Shown in pieces: positions 24,319 through 32,357 of a DNA stretch of 64,000 nucleotides. The stretch comes from Bog-473 sp035552095. GTDB lineage: Bacteria > Actinomycetota > Acidimicrobiia > Acidimicrobiales > RAAP-2. The position numbers and the translations under genes are program-made. A model generated the notes under the pieces. That model saw only the letters and a program-made list of their open reading frames with translations, did no database searches and had not been told where the DNA came from. The stretch is taken from NCBI GenBank assembly GCA_035552095.1, contig DASZMA010000193.1, positions 7,957 to 71,956 of the forward strand. The letters are read 5' to 3'. Position 1 is the stretch's first letter. The number at the start of each line of letters is the position of its first letter.

Positions 24319-24747
24319 ATGACACAACTACGGGGGGAACCGATACTGGCCACGCCGATGCCCCGCCGCCGCTTCCTCGGCTTCGTGCTGGCGGCGCCCA
24401 CCCTGGTCGTCGCGGCCCGCCTCATCGACGGTGAGTACCCGGCCGGCGCCGTCATCCCCTCCTTGCCCGAGCCGTCGGACCTCTTCGATCTGGGCGACCT
24501 GCAGGATCTGGCCGCCGCCGCCACCTCAGGGTTGATCTCCATCGTCATGAACACCGACGGCACGGCGTCCTTCGCCCTGCCCCGGGCCGAGGTGGGGCAG
24601 GGCATCACCACCTCCTTCGCCATGGTGATCGCCGAGGAGTTGGACCTTCCCCTCGACAAGGTGGTGGTCACGCTCCTCGACGCCACCCCGGCGCTGTTGA
24701 TGAACCAGTTCACCGGCGGGTCGAACTCGACCCGGTCGCTCTACTAG
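24319..24747 (+). CDS. Isoquinoline 1-oxidoreductase-type large subunit, N-terminal fragment ended by in-frame TAG
   Basis: First 142 aa of an IorB-like molybdenum hydroxylase large subunit. A Tat signal (MPRRRFLGFVLAAPTLVVA) begins at residue 14, and the first domain has ALPRAEVGQGITTSFAMVIAEELDL, here PRAEVGQGITTSFAMV. It stops at TAG 24745-24747 within GGSNSTRSLY, where homologues continue with a conserved Pro-x-Arg. The next codons in the same frame continue the protein, so this is one gene interrupted by a nonsense codon, not two natural genes. It may be a pseudogene, a sequencing error or a readthrough product. Confidence 0.85.
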   Translation: MTQLRGEPILATPMPRRRFLGFVLAAPTLVVAARLIDGEYPAGAVIPSLPEPSDLFDLGDLQDLAAAATSGLISIVMNTDGTASFALPRAEVGQGITTSFAMVIAEELDLPLDKVVVTLLDATPALLMNQFTGGSNSTRSLY

Positions 24748-24756
24748 CCGGTCCGG

Positions 24757-26631
24757 GTGGCTGCCGCCGGCACGCGGGCCCAGCTGTTGGAGGCCGCCGC
24801 CGCCCAGCTGGGGGTACTCGTCAGTGAGTTGACCACCGAGAACGGGCTCATCACCTCCTCGAGCGGCCACACCCTCACCTACGGCTCACTCGCCACCGCG
24901 GCCGCCGCCACCGAGACCAGGTCGCTCAACATCGAGCTGAAGGACGCGGCCGACTTCAAGATCATCGGCACCCCGCAGTACCGTACCGACGCCCTCACCT
25001 CGGTCACCGGCGCCAAGGTCTTCACCATGGACCTCGAGGTGCCCAACGCCCTCCCGACCATGGTGTGCCGTCCCCCCACCATCAACGGCCAGGTCGTCTC
25101 GGTGGCCAACCTGGCGGCGGTCAGGGCCATGCCCGGCATAACCGACGTGGTCCCCATCTCCACCGGGGTGGCGGTGCGCGGGGCCACCTTCGGTCAGTGC
25201 ATAGATGCGGTGAACGCCCTCAATGTGTCCTGGGGGCCCGGCACCGAGGACGGGCAGTCCGACGCCACCGTGCTGGCCGAGCTCAACCCGCTGCTGCCGC
25301 TGATCTCGCCGGCCCCCAACCCGCTGGCCAAGACGGTGGACGCCGCGTTCACCTACTACTTCCGCAGCAACAGCCCACTGGAGACCAACTGCGCCATCGC
25401 CGATGTGCGGCCGGGCTCGGCCGAGATCTGGTCGAGCCTCAAGGTGCCCATCCTGGCCCAGCAGAACATCGCCAAATTGCTCGGCCTGCCTCAGGACGCG
25501 GTGAAGGTCCATGTTTCGCTGGGCGGGGGGTCCTTCGGGCGGCACCTGTTCTCCGACGCGGCCGAGGAGGCGGCGGAGATCTCCCAGGCCATGGGCAAGC
25601 CGGTCAAGCTGATGTGGCACCGCACCGATGACTTCCGCCACGGCCGCGTCCACCCCATGTGCGTGTCGAGGGTCCGGGCCACCTACGTCCCGGGCAATGT
25701 CATCGCCTACGAGCAGCGGCACACCAGCGTCTCGACCGACTTCACCCACGGCTTCGGCGAGGTCATCACCTCGTCGCTGGCCGAGCTGCCGCTGGGCAAC
25801 CTCGGGTATGCGGAAACCATCTTCGAGCTGACCCAGAACGTGCCCTACAACTTCGGCCTCACCGACCAGGTGATCAACGAAGTGGATATGGGCTTCCATA
25901 CCGGCAGCATGCGCAACATCTACTCGCCCGACGTGTGCACCTCGCTCGAGCTGGTGGTCGACCAGATCGCCCAGGGCATGTCGATGGACCCGTACCAGTT
26001 CCGGCGCCAGTTCCTCAAGGACGCCCGCTCGCAGGCCGTGCTGATCAAGGCGGCCCAGGTGGGGAACTGGGGCCGCACCATGGCGCCGGGCACGGCGCAG
26101 GGCATCGCCTTCCACGCCGAGTACAAGGGCGTGTGCGCGGCGCTGGTCGAGATCGACTGCACCCCGGCCACCATCAACCGGGTGGTGGAGAACGCGGCCA
26201 CCGGCCCCCGGGTCACCAAGGTCGTGTTCGTGGTCGATGTGGGCTTGCCGATCAACCCGCTCGGCCTGCAGGCGCAAATGTTGGGCGGCATCATGGACGG
26301 CATCGCCCAGACCCTCACCTCGAGCCTGCACTTCAAGGACGGGCTCCCGCTCGAGGGGAGTTGGGACAACTACTTCTACACCCGCCAGTGGAACGTCCCG
26401 CCCGAGGTCGAGGTCGTCGTCATGCCGCCCACCACCGGCATACCGGGCGGCGCCGGCGAGTTCGGCGTGGCGGCGTCCATGGCCGCCGTGGCCTGCGCCT
26501 ACGCCCGGGCCACCGGCACCATGCCCACCAGCTTCCCCATCAACCACAACGGGCCGCTGGGCTTCACCCCCACCCCCGTCATCCCGCCGCTGCCCCAGTC
26601 ACCCACCGACGGCCTGTCCAACGCGTTCTAG
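24757..26631 (+). CDS. Isoquinoline 1-oxidoreductase-type large subunit, main body after in-frame TAG
   Basis: Remaining 624 aa of the IorB-like Mo-binding subunit, same frame as the upstream fragment; the first start codon available is the GTG at 24757, three codons after the TAG. It holds the cofactor-binding domains, with GGGSFGRHLFSDAAEEAAEI and the C-terminal IPGGAGEFGVAASMAAVACA, here PGGAGEFGVAASMAA, whose Glu is the catalytic base in the family. Without the first part it would lack the Tat signal and a section of the fold, so an independent product is unlikely to be exported. The [2Fe-2S] subunit follows 9 bp later. Confidence 0.85.
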   Translation: MAAAGTRAQLLEAAAAQLGVLVSELTTENGLITSSSGHTLTYGSLATAAAATETRSLNIELKDAADFKIIGTPQYRTDALTSVTGAKVFTMDLEVPNALPTMVCRPPTINGQVVSVANLAAVRAMPGITDVVPISTGVAVRGATFGQCIDAVNALNVSWGPGTEDGQSDATVLAELNPLLPLISPAPNPLAKTVDAAFTYYFRSNSPLETNCAIADVRPGSAEIWSSLKVPILAQQNIAKLLGLPQDAVKVHVSLGGGSFGRHLFSDAAEEAAEISQAMGKPVKLMWHRTDDFRHGRVHPMCVSRVRATYVPGNVIAYEQRHTSVSTDFTHGFGEVITSSLAELPLGNLGYAETIFELTQNVPYNFGLTDQVINEVDMGFHTGSMRNIYSPDVCTSLELVVDQIAQGMSMDPYQFRRQFLKDARSQAVLIKAAQVGNWGRTMAPGTAQGIAFHAEYKGVCAALVEIDCTPATINRVVENAATGPRVTKVVFVVDVGLPINPLGLQAQMLGGIMDGIAQTLTSSLHFKDGLPLEGSWDNYFYTRQWNVPPEVEVVVMPPTTGIPGGAGEFGVAASMAAVACAYARATGTMPTSFPINHNGPLGFTPTPVIPPLPQSPTDGLSNAF

Positions 26632-26640
26632 GAGACCACC

Positions 26641-27117
26641 ATGCCTATGCAAACCTTCAAGGTCAACGGCCAGACGGTGAACGTCGAAGTGGAAGACGAC
26701 GTGCGCCTGCTGTGGGTCCTGCGCGACCTGCTCGGCATCCACGGCCCGAAATATGGCTGCGGGTTGGAAGTGTGCCGGGCCTGCACCAGCCACATCAACG
26801 GCAAGGCCTTCAACCCGTGCTCCGTCCCGGTCTCTGACATCAAGCCGACCGACGAGATCACCACCATCGAGGGGTTGCCGGCGACGGTCGGCCAACCGCT
26901 GCACCCGATGCAGCAGGCCTGGCTCGAGTTCGACGTCCCCCAGTGCGGCTACTGCCAGCCCGGGCAGATCATGGCGGCCGTGGCGTTGGTCAAGGAGGTG
27001 CAGGCCGAGGGGCGCTCCATCACCGAGGCCGACCTCGATGCCATCCGCAACATATGCCGCTGCGGCACCTACCCCCGCATCCGCCAGGCCATCGTGGCCG
27101 GCGAGGGGGCGATGTAG
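26641..27117 (+). CDS. [2Fe-2S] small subunit of molybdenum hydroxylase (IorA-like)
   Basis: Electron-transfer subunit, 158 aa, carrying two [2Fe-2S] clusters that link the Mo site to the acceptor. The plant-type ferredoxin cluster is in YGCGLEVCRACTSHINGK with the distal Cys in NPCSV. The C-terminal helical cluster is in CGYCQPGQ and CRCGTYPRIRQAI. GGAG is found 6 nt upstream, in the iorB stop region. No FAD subunit is nearby, so the electron acceptor is probably a cytochrome or other membrane partner, as for isoquinoline and aldehyde oxidoreductases of this type. Confidence 0.95.
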   Translation: MPMQTFKVNGQTVNVEVEDDVRLLWVLRDLLGIHGPKYGCGLEVCRACTSHINGKAFNPCSVPVSDIKPTDEITTIEGLPATVGQPLHPMQQAWLEFDVPQCGYCQPGQIMAAVALVKEVQAEGRSITEADLDAIRNICRCGTYPRIRQAIVAGEGAM

Positions 27118-27119
27118 CG

Positions 27120-27677
27120 CTGACGGCGGCCCTCCTCCTCTGTGCCGGAGGGTCGACCCGCTTCGCCGGTGCGCCGTCCAAGCTGTTGGCCCCGTTCCGC
27201 GGCCGCCCCCTCCTCTCCTGGGCGCTGGACCAGGTGGTGGCAGCCGAACTCGATGAGCTGATCGTCGTGGTGGGGGCGGTGGACCTCACGGCCCTCCTGC
27301 CGGCGGACGGTCGCGCCGTCGTGGTCGAGAACGCGGCGTGGGCCTCGGGGCAGGCGTCCTCCCTCCACGCCGGCATCACGGCGGCGGGGGATCGAGGTCA
27401 TGACGCCGTGGTGGTGGGGTTGGGCGACCAGCCGCTGGTGCCGGCCGCGGCCTGGGCGGCGGTGGCGGCGGCGACGGGGAGCGCGATCGCCATCGCCACC
27501 TTCGGCGGGCGGCGCACCCCACCCACCCGGCTGGCTCGCGCCGTGTGGCCGCTGTTGCCGACGGAGGGCGATGCGGGGGCGCGGGTTCTCATGGCGGCCC
27601 GGCCCGACCTGGTGCGCGAGGTCCCCTGCCCGGGCGATCCGCTCGACGTCGACACGGTGGAGGACCTGCTGCGTTAG
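27120..27677 (+). CDS. MocA-like molybdenum cofactor cytidylyltransferase
   Basis: Nucleotidyltransferase of 185 aa; MocA attaches CMP to Mo-MPT, giving the MCD cofactor used by xanthine-oxidase-family enzymes such as the preceding one. The N-terminal motif is LLLCAGGSTRFAGAPSKLLAPF, here LCAGGSTRFAGAPSKLL, followed by SGQASSLHAGI and GLGDQPLVP. No ATG, GTG or TTG is close to the homology start; a CTG at 27120, 3 nt after the small-subunit stop, is the best candidate. The start is therefore uncertain. Confidence 0.8.
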   Translation: MTAALLLCAGGSTRFAGAPSKLLAPFRGRPLLSWALDQVVAAELDELIVVVGAVDLTALLPADGRAVVVENAAWASGQASSLHAGITAAGDRGHDAVVVGLGDQPLVPAAAWAAVAAATGSAIAIATFGGRRTPPTRLARAVWPLLPTEGDAGARVLMAARPDLVREVPCPGDPLDVDTVEDLLR

Positions 27678-27685
27678 CCGGCCGG

Positions 27686-27691
27686 TACCCT
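27686..27691 (+). promoter_or_regulatory. -10-like element (TACCCT) before ABC-F gene
   Basis: TACCCT precedes the GTG at 27701 by 9 nt. The gap is slightly longer than in the clear leaderless cases, so the transcript would have a leader of 2-3 nt. Confidence 0.45.
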
Positions 27692-27700
27692 GGCTCCCTC

Positions 27701-29464
27701 GTGGCCGTCCTCGCTGACCTTCAAGACGTGGCCGTGCGGCGGGTCGACCGGGTCCTCTTCGAAGGGCTGTCCCTCACCGTCTCCGACGGTGACCGGATCG
27801 GGGTGGTCGGCATCAACGGCACCGGGAAATCCACGCTGCTGCGCCTGGTGGCCGGGGTCGACCGGCCCGACGAGGGCGAGGTCCGCTTCGGGCGGGGGGC
27901 GCGGATCGGTTTCCTCGAACAGGTCCCGGTGCTGGCGCCGGGCACGGTGAGGGCGGCCGTCGGCGCGGGCTGGGAGGCCGAGGCGGCGCTGGACCGGCTG
28001 GGCATGGGCGGCGACCGCGTGGCCGAGCTCGACATCGCCACGTTGTCGGGCGGTCAGGCCAAGCGGGTGGCGCTGGCCCGGGTGTTGGCCCATCCGGCCG
28101 AGCTGCTGGTGCTCGATGAGCCGACCAACCACCTCGACCTCGGCGCCGTGGCCTGGCTCGAGCAGCGGCTGCTCTCCTCGACGCTGGTCCTGGTCACCCA
28201 CGACCGCCACCTGCTGGACCGGGTCACCACCCGCATGCTCGAGCTCGACCGGGGCCGGGCCTATATGCACGAAGGGGGGTACGGGTCCTACCTGGCCGCC
28301 AAGGCCGAGCGGGAGGAGCAGGCGGCCTCGGCCGAGTCCACCCGGCGCAACCTGGCCCGGCGCGAACTGGCCTGGCTGCGCCGGGGGGCGCAGGCGCGGT
28401 CGCGCAAACCCCAGGCCCGTATCGACGCCGCCGTCGAGCTGATCGAGGGTGGCCCGATCGCCGCTGACCGGTCCGCTGAGTTCGAGGTGGCCAGCGACAC
28501 GCCGCGGCTGGGCGACCAGGTGATCGAGTGCCGAGGGGTGAGCTTCTCCTACGGCGGTGGTGCGGGTCCGCCGGTCCTCTCCGGCGTGGACCTGGTGTTG
28601 ACCCGACGGGACCGCCTGGGCATCGTGGGGGCGAACGGGACGGGGAAGTCGACCCTGCTCGACCTCCTGGCCGGCCGGCGCGCGCCCACCGCGGGCCGGG
28701 TCGAGGTCGGCCCGACGGTGGTGGTGGGCTACTACGACCAGCACGGCACCGTGCTGGACCTGACCGCCCGCGTGCAGGACCTGGTGGCCGGCCCGCACGG
28801 GCGGCCCGGATCGCTGGCCGACGTGGCCCTCATGAAGCGCTTCCTGTTCACCGGGGAGCTGCCCTTCGCCCGGGTCGGCTCGCTCTCGGGCGGCGAGCGC
28901 CGCCGCCTCCAGCTCCTCCTGGTCATCGCCGGCCGGCCCAACGTCCTGTTCCTGGACGAGCCGACCAACGATCTCGATCTCGACACGCTGCGCGTGCTCG
29001 AAGACTTCCTCGATACCTGGCCCGGCGCCCTGGTGGTGGTCAGCCATGACCGCACCTACCTGGAGATGACGACTGACCGGCTGGTGGCGGTGGGCCCCGA
29101 TGGCTCGGTGGCGGCGGTGCCCGGCGGCGTGGCGGGCTGGGTCAGCCGGCTCGACCTGGGCGACGGCAATCGGCGGCGCTCGGGGGCGCTCCCGACCGCT
29201 CGACCGGCCGGCCCGTCCGACTCCGCTGCCTCGACCCGCCGCCCGTCGAACGCCAGTCCGGTCGGCCGCCAATTGCGCCAGGCCGAGAAGGAGCTGACCC
29301 GCCTGCAGCGGCAGCGCGACAAGATCACCGAGGCGCTCACCGCCACCACGGACTACGTGGAGCTGACCCGCCTCGGCCGCGAGCTCACCGCGGCGCAGGA
29401 TGCCCTGCGGGAGGCCGAGGAGGTCTGGCTGGCCCTGGCCGAGCACGCCGAGGGCAGCGACTGA
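27701..29464 (+). CDS. ABC-F ATPase, Uup-like
   Basis: Ribosome-associated tandem ATPase, 587 aa. The GTG at 27701 (VAVLADLQDVAVRR) begins the homology; the frame is open upstream through mocA without support. Domain 1 has GINGTGKSTLL and LSGGQAKRVALAR, and domain 2 has GANGTGKSTLL and LSGGERRRLQLLL. Both have DEPTN Walker B motifs (DEPTNHLDL and DEPTNDLDL). Past a Pro/Ser linker, the last 70 residues form a basic coiled coil (RQLRQAEKELTRLQRQRDK), the mark of Uup, which acts on DNA and ribosomes. Confidence 0.93.
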   Translation: MAVLADLQDVAVRRVDRVLFEGLSLTVSDGDRIGVVGINGTGKSTLLRLVAGVDRPDEGEVRFGRGARIGFLEQVPVLAPGTVRAAVGAGWEAEAALDRLGMGGDRVAELDIATLSGGQAKRVALARVLAHPAELLVLDEPTNHLDLGAVAWLEQRLLSSTLVLVTHDRHLLDRVTTRMLELDRGRAYMHEGGYGSYLAAKAEREEQAASAESTRRNLARRELAWLRRGAQARSRKPQARIDAAVELIEGGPIAADRSAEFEVASDTPRLGDQVIECRGVSFSYGGGAGPPVLSGVDLVLTRRDRLGIVGANGTGKSTLLDLLAGRRAPTAGRVEVGPTVVVGYYDQHGTVLDLTARVQDLVAGPHGRPGSLADVALMKRFLFTGELPFARVGSLSGGERRRLQLLLVIAGRPNVLFLDEPTNDLDLDTLRVLEDFLDTWPGALVVVSHDRTYLEMTTDRLVAVGPDGSVAAVPGGVAGWVSRLDLGDGNRRRSGALPTARPAGPSDSAASTRRPSNASPVGRQLRQAEKELTRLQRQRDKITEALTATTDYVELTRLGRELTAAQDALREAEEVWLALAEHAEGSD

Positions 29465-29511
29465 TCGCGGGCAACCGCCAGGAGGTCGGCCAGGTCGGCT
29501 AAAAGGTACGG

Positions 29512-31056
29512 ATGCCCGAGTTCTCCCCGTCTCTCTTCGCCGCCTCCGCTCCGGAGCGTCCCGCCGTCATCACCGGCTCAGGCGCTGTCGTCACCTTCGG
29601 GCAGCTCGAGGCGCGCTCGTGCCAGTTGGCCCAGGCGCTCTTCGCCTTCGGGCTGCGGCCCGGGGACCACGTGGCGGTGCTGCTGCCCAACGACTACCGC
29701 ACCCATGAGGTGGTGTGGGGCCTGCAGCGCTCGGGTCTCTATTACACCGTCGTCAACACCCACCTGACGGCGGAGGAGGCGGCCTACATCGTGGAGGACT
29801 GCGGCGCCCGGGTGCTCATCACGTCTCTGGCCCCACTGGCCGACGCGCTGATCGGGCTCACCCCGCACGTGCATCTCCGGCTGGCCCTCGGCGCCGACCC
29901 GATCCCCGGCCACGCCTCCTACGACGAGTTCGTGGCCGGTCAGCCCGACGTGCCCTTGGCCGAGGAGCAGGAGGGCTCGGCCATGCTCTACTCCTCGGGC
30001 ACGACCGGGCGCCCCAAGGGCATCCGGAGGCCGCTCTCGGGCCAGCCCTTTGGTTCCGAGGCCGTGTTGGCCCCGATGCTCGGCGGGCTCATGGGGTTCA
30101 CCGAGGGCGACGTGTATTTGAGCCCGGCGCCCCTTTACCACTCCGCCCCTCTGCTGTGGTCGATGACGGCGCAGCGCATGGGGGGCACGGTGGTCGTCAT
30201 GGAGCGCTTCGAGCCGCGGCAGTGCCTGGCCCTGATTGAGCAGCATGGTGTGAGCCACGCCCAGTTCGTGCCGACCATGTTCGTGCGCATGTTGAAGCTG
30301 ACGGACGCCGAGCGGAGCGAGTTCGACCTGAGCAGCCTGCGTTCGGTCGTGCACGCGGCCGCGCCCTGCGCGCCCGAGGTCAAGCGCCGGATGATCGAGT
30401 GGTGGGGGCCGCTGATCCACGAGTACTACTCGGGCACCGAAGGCGGCGGCATGACCTGGGTGAGCGCGGCTGACTGGCTGACCCATCCGGGCTCGGTCGG
30501 GCCGGCGGTGTGGGGCGCCGTGCACATCTGCGACGACGACGGGATCGAGTTGGCGACGGGCGAGGACGGGGTGGTGTGGTTCGGGGGCCGGGGCAACGCC
30601 TTCGAGTACAACAATGACCCGGAGAAGACGAAGCAGACCTTCAATGAGCGGGGCTGGAGCACGCTCTGGGATGTCGGACATCTCGACGCGGCTGAGTATC
30701 TGTATCTGACCGACCGCAAGCTGTTCATGATCGTCTCGGGCGGGGTCAATATCTACCCCCAGGAGATCGAGGACGTGCTGGTGCTCCATCCCGCCGTGGC
30801 CGATGTGGCGGTGTTCGGGGTGCCCGAGGCCGAGATGGGGGAGGAGGTCAAAGCGGTGATCCAGCCGGCGCCCGGACATGCGGCCGGGCCGGAGTTGGCG
30901 GCGGAGATCATGGCCTTCTGCCGAGACCACCTCTCGGGGTTCAAGTGCCCCCGTTCGGTCGACTTCACCGCAGCGCTGCCCCGGGGTGAGAACGGCAAGC
31001 TCTACAAGAAGCAGCTGCGCGATGCCTACTGGGCCAGCTCCAGCCCCACCCTCTGA
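29512..31056 (+). CDS. Acyl-CoA synthetase (AMP-forming, FadD-like)
   Basis: ATP-dependent carboxylic acid-CoA ligase, 514 aa. The phosphate-binding loop is LYSSGTTGRPKGI, A5 motif YYSGTEGGGM, A7 DVGHLDAAEYLYLTDRK, hinge VNIYPQEIEDVL, and the catalytic Lys in GENGKLYKKQLRD. Overall it resembles crotonobetaine/fatty-acid CoA ligases of actinobacteria. AAAGG stands 5 nt before the ATG. Its final 31 bp overlap the end of the convergent MFS gene, which is an unusually long tail overlap. The acid substrate is not predictable. Confidence 0.92.
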   Translation: MPEFSPSLFAASAPERPAVITGSGAVVTFGQLEARSCQLAQALFAFGLRPGDHVAVLLPNDYRTHEVVWGLQRSGLYYTVVNTHLTAEEAAYIVEDCGARVLITSLAPLADALIGLTPHVHLRLALGADPIPGHASYDEFVAGQPDVPLAEEQEGSAMLYSSGTTGRPKGIRRPLSGQPFGSEAVLAPMLGGLMGFTEGDVYLSPAPLYHSAPLLWSMTAQRMGGTVVVMERFEPRQCLALIEQHGVSHAQFVPTMFVRMLKLTDAERSEFDLSSLRSVVHAAAPCAPEVKRRMIEWWGPLIHEYYSGTEGGGMTWVSAADWLTHPGSVGPAVWGAVHICDDDGIELATGEDGVVWFGGRGNAFEYNNDPEKTKQTFNERGWSTLWDVGHLDAAEYLYLTDRKLFMIVSGGVNIYPQEIEDVLVLHPAVADVAVFGVPEAEMGEEVKAVIQPAPGHAAGPELAAEIMAFCRDHLSGFKCPRSVDFTAALPRGENGKLYKKQLRDAYWASSSPTL

Positions 31057-32357
31057 TCGCCCGGATCACTCGGGGCGCGCACGTCGGCGTACCACGAGAG
31101 GGCCAGCGCGATGGCGGCGCCGCCCAACAGGACGGTGGTGATGCCCAGGGCGGAAACGACGGGCCCGATGAGGAGGTTGCCCACCCCGACCGTCCCGCCG
31201 AAGCCCATGATCCACAGCGCCATGACGCGTCCGCGCACGGCATCTTCGAGCCGGGTCTGCAATGTGGTGTTGAGGGCGGTGATGAAGGCGAAGTAGAACG
31301 CCCCGACCACGGTCACCACGAAGTAGGCCGGCAGGGCGGCGCGCAGGAGGGCGAAGCCGGTGAGGGCGGCGGCGTATCCGATGAGGCAGGTGCGGACCAG
31401 GAGAGGCTTGGAGGTCCGGGAAAAGACGGTGCCGATGGAGATGGCCCCGATGAGGGCCCCGGTGCCGAAGCAGGCGTAGAGGATGCCGTAACTGGTGGAG
31501 CTGGGCTGGATGCCCAGGTTGTGGGCGGCCACCACCGGCAGCTGGCCCAAGAAGGCCAGCGCGAGCAGCGAGAAGAAGAACACGGTGAGCAGGCAGCGCC
31601 CGACTACCGGGTCGGCCCGGGCCGTGGTGATGCCGGCGGTCAGCTCACGCCAGCGGCTGGCGTGCTGCTTCCCGCTGGGCAGCACGGGCAGCGTGACCGC
31701 CATCAGGGCGATGATGACGAAGAGGTAGGTGGCCGCGTTGCCGACGAAGACCCAGTCCGGCCCGACCAGCGGGAAGAGCACGCCCCCGATGATGGGGCCG
31801 ATGACCCGGGAGCCGTTCATCTGGGCCGAGTTGAGCGAGATGGCGCCGGCCAGGTCCTCCCGGCCGACCAGGCCCGGCAGGATGGCGGAGTAGGCCGGGC
31901 CGAACATCGCACTCCCGATGCCCACCATCACCACCATGAGCACCAGGAGCAGGTGGGAGGGCGAGGGCGTCCGCACCACCCAGGCCACGCCGAGGGAGAA
32001 CACCAGCTGCTCGAGGGAGAGGATGATCAGGAAGCGCTTGCGGTCCACCTTGTCGGCGATGTAGCCGCCGATCATGGGGAAGATCAGGGCCGGCCCGAGC
32101 TGGGCGAAGATCACCACCCCGACGAAGGTGCTCGAGTGGGTGACGTCGTAGGCGTAGGCGCCGAGGACCACATTCTGCATCCAGGTGCCGATGTTGGAGG
32201 CGAAGAACCCTATGAAAACGATGCGAAAAGTGCGATGGCGCAGGGCTGAGATGGCGCTCCCCGAGCCCGTCCCGAGGGGCCGGTCACCGTCGACGACCGC
32301 ATCCTCGATCTCCTCCAGCGAGATCTCACCGGGCTCTGGCTCTGTCTCCGTGGCCAT
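31026..32357 (-). CDS. MFS transporter, EntS/MFS_3-like
   Basis: Twelve-helix major facilitator, 443 aa, with a 40-residue acidic N-terminus. The MFS_3 character shows in RTFRIVFIGFFASNIGTWMQ, here FFASNIGTWMQNVVL, and the loop 2-3 motif GGYIADKVDRKRFL. Export is likely by family. The ATG at 32357 follows the TAA of the upstream hydrolase without any gap, so it is the second gene of that operon. Its end overlaps the acyl-CoA ligase end. Confidence 0.9.
   Translation of the reverse strand: MATETEPEPGEISLEEIEDAVVDGDRPLGTGSGSAISALRHRTFRIVFIGFFASNIGTWMQNVVLGAYAYDVTHSSTFVGVVIFAQLGPALIFPMIGGYIADKVDRKRFLIILSLEQLVFSLGVAWVVRTPSPSHLLLVLMVVMVGIGSAMFGPAYSAILPGLVGREDLAGAISLNSAQMNGSRVIGPIIGGVLFPLVGPDWVFVGNAATYLFVIIALMAVTLPVLPSGKQHASRWRELTAGITTARADPVVGRCLLTVFFFSLLALAFLGQLPVVAAHNLGIQPSSTSYGILYACFGTGALIGAISIGTVFSRTSKPLLVRTCLIGYAAALTGFALLRAALPAYFVVTVVGAFYFAFITALNTTLQTRLEDAVRGRVMALWIMGFGGTVGVGNLLIGPVVSALGITTVLLGGAAIALALSWYADVRAPSDPGDQRVGLELAQ

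Noticed and set aside
24886..26547. 553-aa minus-strand frame over the iorB-like gene
   Set aside because: Antisense to conserved molybdenum hydroxylase sequence; low-complexity translation.
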